Positions 57,951-64,000 of a stretch of DNA of 64,000 nt are shown piece after piece. Where the stretch lies: the NCBI RefSeq assembly GCF_040412425.1, contig NC_089762.1:19773202-19837201 (forward strand), written 5' to 3'. Made by a program: the position numbers and the translations under genes. Under the pieces are notes generated by a model, which had not been told where the DNA came from, searched no databases, and worked only from the letters and a program-made list of their open reading frames with translations. The DNA is from Macrobrachium rosenbergii. Lineage: Eukaryota; Arthropoda; Malacostraca; Decapoda; Palaemonidae. Each line of letters begins with the position of its first letter. Position 1 is the first letter of the stretch.

Positions 57951-59400
57951 GTTGTATGGTTTTACCTAACAGGCCTGTGCTTTTCTGCTTTCCTAATTTG
58001 TCTGGTATTGGAAATAATCCATTGTTCAGTCAATGTAACCATAACACTGATAGACTCTCTCTGGCCTCAATAGGTGTGGTTCTCCAGCCTTCTGAGCTGT
58101 CTGGTGAGCTATCCCATCATCTTTACTTTTACTGGTTCTAGTAGGAATTAGGCCTCCTCAATTTACACGCTTGGCAGCTATCAAGCAATACCTGATTATC
58201 AGACATTTCAACAAAGCAACCAGAGAGATCAATAGCCCAAAAACAGACCCCATGTCAAAACTTAGTTACTCGAAGTGGTGAACAGTCTGCAGCTGGCACA
58301 GAACAAGTGGAATTAATATACTTTATACTTCCACTCTGCAAATAGCAAACATTTTGCCTCTTTTTCATCAATCACGGAAGTTATGTGTCTATAATTCAAG
58401 GGTACACACTGGCACTTGCACATGTTTTTAAAGTAAGGGTAACAATCTGGTTTCCTCTAGTGATATGGCACCGATATACCAGAACTCTGAGAGAGAGTTC
58501 TTTCTAGCTGCTTCAAACCACTCTCCTTATTGAGACTTGTCTCTGGTCCTGAAACATCTTCTCAGTGAAGTTTATAAACCAATAGACAATGCTTCGCTCA
58601 TATATCTGACTTCTATGACTTTTTCTGCAGCTTTCAATTCTGCTTGCCAAACAAGCAAGTCATATGCCTTGTTGCGTCAAGTAACACATTCCAAGAATTA
58701 ACTGAGTACTGGCTTGTCCTACAATCCAGGCTCAGTTAAGAAGACACAGACAATGTTCCCCGATCCCTAGGACTTTCCCAAATTTGTAGTTCCCCAGGAA
58801 ATGGGAAATGAAGACCTTGGCCTAAGCCAGTCATAGCTATGAGGAATAACCTTTTTCACTCTGGTTAAAGAACATATTTTAGAAACTTTTAGTAGCACAA
58901 ACGAGTCTGGTGCATCCAAACTAATGGTTATGGGTCATGAAATAATGAACACGTTGACCTCTAGCTTTCAAGGGAAACTTGGACATTACTTTGATTTTAA
59001 ACATAGCTTCTTAGAGGTCTCCTGTTGCTGCAAGGTTTTACCTTAGAGACCATGTTCACAAGTTGCTGGACTGTATTCTATTGGCTCTGTATCAGCTGCA
59101 AACCAAGTTTTATCAGCCCCTACAAGGAGATATGACAGCAGGTTCATCTTCCTAATCCTCATAACACATAACCATATTTCCTTGGTAAGTGTTTGATTCT
59201 TTTTACACCAGGCCTAATAGTACAAACCATTACCTTACTGACAAGGCACTAGTCTGTTTCATGACCCCTTGTTAATCTTCTGAGCCTCTGAGTACTAATC
59301 ACCTTCACTCTAAGAGTTCACAAGGTTCCTCAGCTCCAAGTCAAAGTGCTTCGGGGCAACAAGTAATTCTTGCCTACATGGCTCTCCAGGTTATCACAAA
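57951..59400 (+). other. decayed interior, probable DIRS recombinase region
   Basis: By position this should hold the tyrosine recombinase of the plus-strand DIRS fragment. No Arg, HxxR or Tyr box could be confirmed, and frames are short. Confidence 0.35.
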
Positions 59401-59439
59401 GTACTGTAATGGGTTTGTGGTGAAACAAACTGAATTTCT

Positions 59440-59745
59440 TAAAACCTAAATTCAGTTTTTTAACATAAATGCTATGTAATTACTCAACAGGGAATTCCCT
59501 CCTCCCTTCCCCTCCCTATTGTAGCCAGTAGACAACATACAGAATAACCAGTTCCACAACTACGGGTGTTCAACACCTGGATGGACACTCAGACATGCGG
59601 AGAGGGGGTCTCGTATTCTGTGGTGTGGCTGGAGAGTGCATTGACAACCGAAAAGGCTTCCACCATAAGATAATGGATTGTAAGTTAAAAAAAAAATAAT
59701 TTTGTCAAGAAATTATAATTTGCTAACAGGGATTTTCAGTCTTGT
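59440..59745 (+). repeat. probable DIRS 3' terminal region
   Basis: GCTATGTAATTACTCAACAG followed by a CCCTCCTCCCTTCCCCTCCC stretch repeats the layout of the family A end (TTACATGATCAGAGCCCTCC, read on its coding strand). A short inverted pair (CTGAATTT and AAATTCAG) lies at 59428-59454. Confidence 0.5.
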
Positions 59746-59759
59746 TTTATTCAGTAAAA

Positions 59760-61700
59760 TCTTTTATCTTTTAAACTTTTATTATATAATGCCTCTTCCT
59801 ATACATATAGTACTGAGTGTCACATGAGAATTATTAATGAAAAATGAAAGCAATGATGACACAGGTAAGGATACTTGGGTGAAGTTACTACAGGTAACAT
59901 CACCACTTATCCTATGATTATCACCATCCACCAAATTGTAGGCACTATATTTCCTGGTAATATGGGCCTACAAAACTACAGTACTTGTTTAGCAAAAGGT
60001 TGGCTAATTTACTTTCTAAAGGATATTTACGGCTCAGTTATGTACTGTAAGTGACACCTTAGAGTATGATATATCACTCAAGATTAAATATACCGTACCT
60101 TATGAGCCTACACTTTCACAACTCACAAACTTAACACCCAGGTTATTTGCCAGCTGCTGCCATACAGCCACCTTGCTATGAAATGCTGACCAGTTAGAAC
60201 ATGCTCATCTAATGGCTATGCTACTGTCAAAATGAATCTGCTGACGAGTAAAATAATTTAGGCCTATGTACAGTAGCCTACAGTAATCTGACTTGGAACT
60301 GGAAGACATTTTAGACTGAAGAATTTTTGTTATAAAGAAAAGATCTGTATTAATTTTTGTAAAAACTTGCAAAGATAATTGCCAACAGCATATGTTTTTC
60401 CTATAAGGACTTATAGTTCAAATTTTCTGTCATGATTTTTCATGCAGTGTCAAGAAATAATGGAAAATGTCATATGAATTGAAAAACATGCAAGACCAAC
60501 ATAGCCTAGACTAGGCCTACTCATAATGGCACTTATCATGACCAGCAGGACATGAGGTTTACCATATCAGTAAAATCAACCATGTCTATCCAAAATCGTA
60601 AGTACCTAGGCCTATCCTTAGTCAGGAGTAAACTAAGCAAAATAGCCTATACTAGATAATTACCAAGAGGCTAAGCAAAGGCCTGGCACTGCTTATTACT
60701 CAAGTTTCCTAAGATAGGCTACTAAAGAAAAGCTACCCTAACAATAAAGAGAGATATGAGACGGCGGTTCATATATCGGGGTTCGAAGATGGACTTTGTA
60801 ACTTGGGTCAAGAAACTTCTCAGCGGCGACAAAATGATAAAAAAAAGATTGAGACAAAAAAAGCCGGTTTTAATTTGAGTCAATACATTATGAATTCCAT
60901 CCAAATTCTAAACCCTACGTTATACTATAGCCATAACCCTGGGATAGCTTAGTCGCATAATTTGCAGCACTATGTTACGTCAATTTAAGTCAATTTAGGC
61001 CTATGCTAAATTGCCTGTCAAGTCGAATTGGTTTAAGATTACTTTGGGGTAGGCCTACTCGTAACTGGTTTAATAAATCAAGCGGGAAAAGGGTGGATAA
61101 CCTTCAACGTAATTTGACTTTTAGGTAAATAAATAGGCCTATTTATTTACCGGTAAGGGTATCAATTAAGCACTGAGTAATAGCGTTGGAAGTCAAGCCA
61201 GCCGTCGCAACCAGCGGTACCTTTGTAGCTGCACCTCACTTTGCTTCTTAAGTTGTTCGATGCTGTTCACTTAACTTCAGTAATGTTACGTTATAGCAGA
61301 CAGAACCATTATAGTCTTTCTTTTTTCTTCTTCTTTTCTTCAACGTTTCATTTTCCCATACTTCAGTTAAAATCTCCTTATTTTTTTTATTTGATACCCA
61401 TTTAAATTAGTTTTTCAACACGTTTCCATTATCTACTTCTTCACTTCAGGCTTATGATTCATGTTTGTAAGAAACGTAGCTTCTCATTACGTCAATCTAG
61501 CCTGCGCCCTTTTCCTGTTTATATTAGAAATTTAAAGTTCTTATCTATGTTCTTTGTGGTTTCTACTTAATCCTAATTAATATCATAAGAAAATTCTTTA
61601 TAATTATGAAAATTAAGTGATAAAATACCTTTTAAACATTTTTCTTCCTTTCCTGTCTTCGGCCTCCAGCTTCTGCAATCAGCTTCAGCAAGTTGAAGTA
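59760..61700. other. low-repeat interval; possible host 5' UTR/promoter region
   Basis: No transposon signature and no recognisable exon. This is the least repetitive part of the window and lies upstream of the minus-strand host gene, so the first non-coding exon or promoter may be here. Nothing in the sequence proves it. Confidence 0.3.
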
Positions 61701-61717
61701 ACTGTACTGAGTCAACA

Positions 61718-61719
61718 TA

Positions 61720-61817
<98 letters not shown>

Positions 61818-61829
61818 TATATTCATATA

Positions 61830-61900
<71 letters not shown>
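61718..61900. repeat. (CATA)n/(AT)n microsatellite
   Basis: Eight or so ATAC units pass into a long TA tract with a few C and G interruptions. Confidence 0.97.
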
Positions 61901-61903
<3 letters not shown>

Positions 61904-62143
61904 TCAAATGTATAAGAAAAGCACAGAACAATGCGATTTTTGTTAATTTGTGTGAAAACAATATACTAGTCTACAGGAAAGAAATATTATAGAATCCAGT
62001 TAAAAAGAAAGCTTTACACGCACACACACATTATATATATAATGTGCGTGTGCGTGTGTATGTATGACCAGACACATATAGACTGACGAAAAGTAAACAA
62101 GCGGAGATGAAGTTTTTTGTGGTGTATCGCAGGGTTTGTTGAC

Positions 62144-62780
<637 letters not shown>

Positions 62781-62784
62781 GATA

Positions 62785-64000
62785 AGAAATGAAGAACGGC
62801 AAGACGCCAGGAGTTGACAGGATTGTAAGATATGCTTAGGTGCAGTGATGATAGTGTGATTGAATGGCTGACCAGAGGGGTATGTCAAAAGCCGGGGGAG
62901 GGTTCCGAAGGAATGGATGGGAGGAATAATAGTTCAGTTACACAAATGTCTAGGTGATAGCAGTGAATGTTAGAGTTATGGGGACATAACTTTGCCTAGT
63001 ATACCAGGGAGAGTGTATGGCAAGATTTTGATTGACAAATATAAAAAAAGACAAGGTTTGATACGGGAAGAACAGTGTTTGTTTAGACAAGAAGAATGGG
63101 ATGTGGATCAAGGGCATGTTATAAAACAGTTATGAAGAAAGTCTAAAAATTAATTAAAAAAGCTGTGTGTGGAATACAGGAATAAAGAAAAAGCTTATGA
63201 TTGATGAAGTAAACAGATAATTTGGGGAGTGTTAGGAGTACATGATACACGGCATAACAAATAATTTATTAAAAGTGACTGAAAGTTTTAATGATTGAAA
63301 TGAAGAGTGTGTAAGACAATGTAGGCAGGAGAACAACTGGTTTGACGTAAAAGGGGTCTGGGACAGGGTTGTATTATATCTCGCTGGGTGTTTAATATAG
63401 TTAAGGAATAAGAGTTGCAAAAGATGATAAGGAAATTTATTTTATTGTGAATGAAGTGTTGAATGACTGATTCCTGCAGATGATATGGCGCTGACTTAAG
63501 ACAGTGAACAGAAACTGCCGAAAATACTAAAAGGGGTTGAAGGCTTGTAAGAGGAGAAAGCCGGGGAAAAATGTAAGCAAGAGTAAGGTTATGAGGGAAA
63601 ACGGGTAGCTGGAAGAAAGATAGGTCAATGAATTTAATCTGAATGCTGAAGAATGAATGGAGTTGATTCATATTGGTATTCAGGAGTAATTATAAGTGGC
63701 GCTGGTATGATAAGAGCCACAGAACAGGCGAAGCAAGAAGGTAGCAGGGTGTGTGCAGAAGACTGGGGGGAGAATTGACTTGTGTATGGATATATTAAGG
63801 CAGCAATGCATAGAAGGATTTTAAAATCTCCTTTAAAGAAATGAAATGTGAATGTTGAGTGAGCAAGAAAGAAAACGATTGAAGCTGTTGTTATAGTATA
63901 TATGGGCGTGAAATATGTAGAGCTGGTAAAATTTTTATATGGGTGAAAGGAGTATTCAGTGTGTATTGATATGGTTTGGCCATGCGGAGAGAATAGGCAG
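62785..64000 (+). pseudogene. non-LTR retrotransposon (LINE) reverse transcriptase pseudogene
   Basis: In several frames the plus strand shows the order of a LINE reverse transcriptase. GKTPGVDRI is followed by VPKEWMGGIIVQLHK, PGRVYGKILIDKY, KAYD, GLGQGCIISRWVFNI, an ADDMAL active site (63480) and, at the window end, WFGHAERI. The last motif is common in the C-terminal region of LINEs of this type. Stops and frameshifts are many, so it is long dead. The element continues beyond the right edge. The clade cannot be fixed from these motifs. Confidence 0.8.

Noticed and set aside
60722..60904. 60-codon minus-strand frame in the low-repeat region as a first coding exon
   Set aside because: No family similarity and no in-phase donor linked to the 55654 acceptor could be shown.

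Overview
This is a eukaryotic genomic window, most likely from a decapod crustacean. It has one intron-rich host gene, very dense transposable elements, long (AT)n, (AG)n and (GT)n microsatellites, several DIRS-type retrotransposons (known to be widespread in decapods), and SINE and other repeat families that look decapod-like. The assignment to Decapoda is an inference from repeat content. No prokaryotic gene structure is present.

The only host gene recognised is on the minus strand. Five exons (55654-55581, 50283-50196, 40305-40162, 34923-34783, 13000-12902), each bounded by AG and GT, join in phase into the N-terminal part of a TIGAR-like histidine phosphatase (fructose-2,6-bisphosphatase family). 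It starts with an RHGE motif split by an intron and continues through SDLKR and RLRER. The gene spans at least 42 kb. The terminal exon with the second catalytic histidine was not found, so the gene probably continues past the low-coordinate end. The 5' UTR and promoter lie above 55654 and were not resolved.

Layout: 1-3110, minus-strand Ty3/gypsy element entering from outside the window (gag, protease, RT, start of RNase H). 3.6-5.3 kb, Tc1-like transposase pseudogene between (AT)n tracts. 5.3-8.1 kb, nothing recognised. 8.15-8.89 kb, two copies of a short TIR element (third copy at 48.5 kb). 9.16-12.58 kb, internally deleted DIRS (family A). 12.9 kb, host exon. 13.8-20.3 kb, DIRS family B. 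20.3-21.0 kb, DIRS recombinase fragment. 23.6-24.1 kb, LINE RNase H fragment. 24.1-30.7 kb, nearly complete DIRS family A. 31.05-34.74 kb, LTR element with a five-zinc-knuckle gag and no pol, flanked by a 5-bp target duplication. 34.8 kb, host exon. 35.1-37.3 kb, piggyBac-like non-autonomous element filled with five ~370-bp tandem units. 37.6-39.8 kb, DIRS remnant plus an inverted-repeat element. 40.2 kb, host exon. 42.2-44.6 kb, hairpins and a foldback containing a SINE. 45.1-47.4 kb, SINE and a pogo/Tigger-like element. 50.2 kb, host exon. 51.3-54.7 kb, possible DIRS remnant. 54.8-55.2 kb, dispersed repeat. 55.6 kb, first coding exon. 56.6-59.7 kb, Penelope-like fragment and plus-strand DIRS fragment. 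61.7-62.3 kb, microsatellites. 62.8-64 kb, LINE reverse-transcriptase pseudogene.

The host introns have been enlarged by nested insertions. Most DIRS copies lie in the same orientation as the gene. The mobile genes are nearly all broken; the structurally freshest element is the gag-only LTR retrotransposon, inserted 40 bp beyond a host splice donor.
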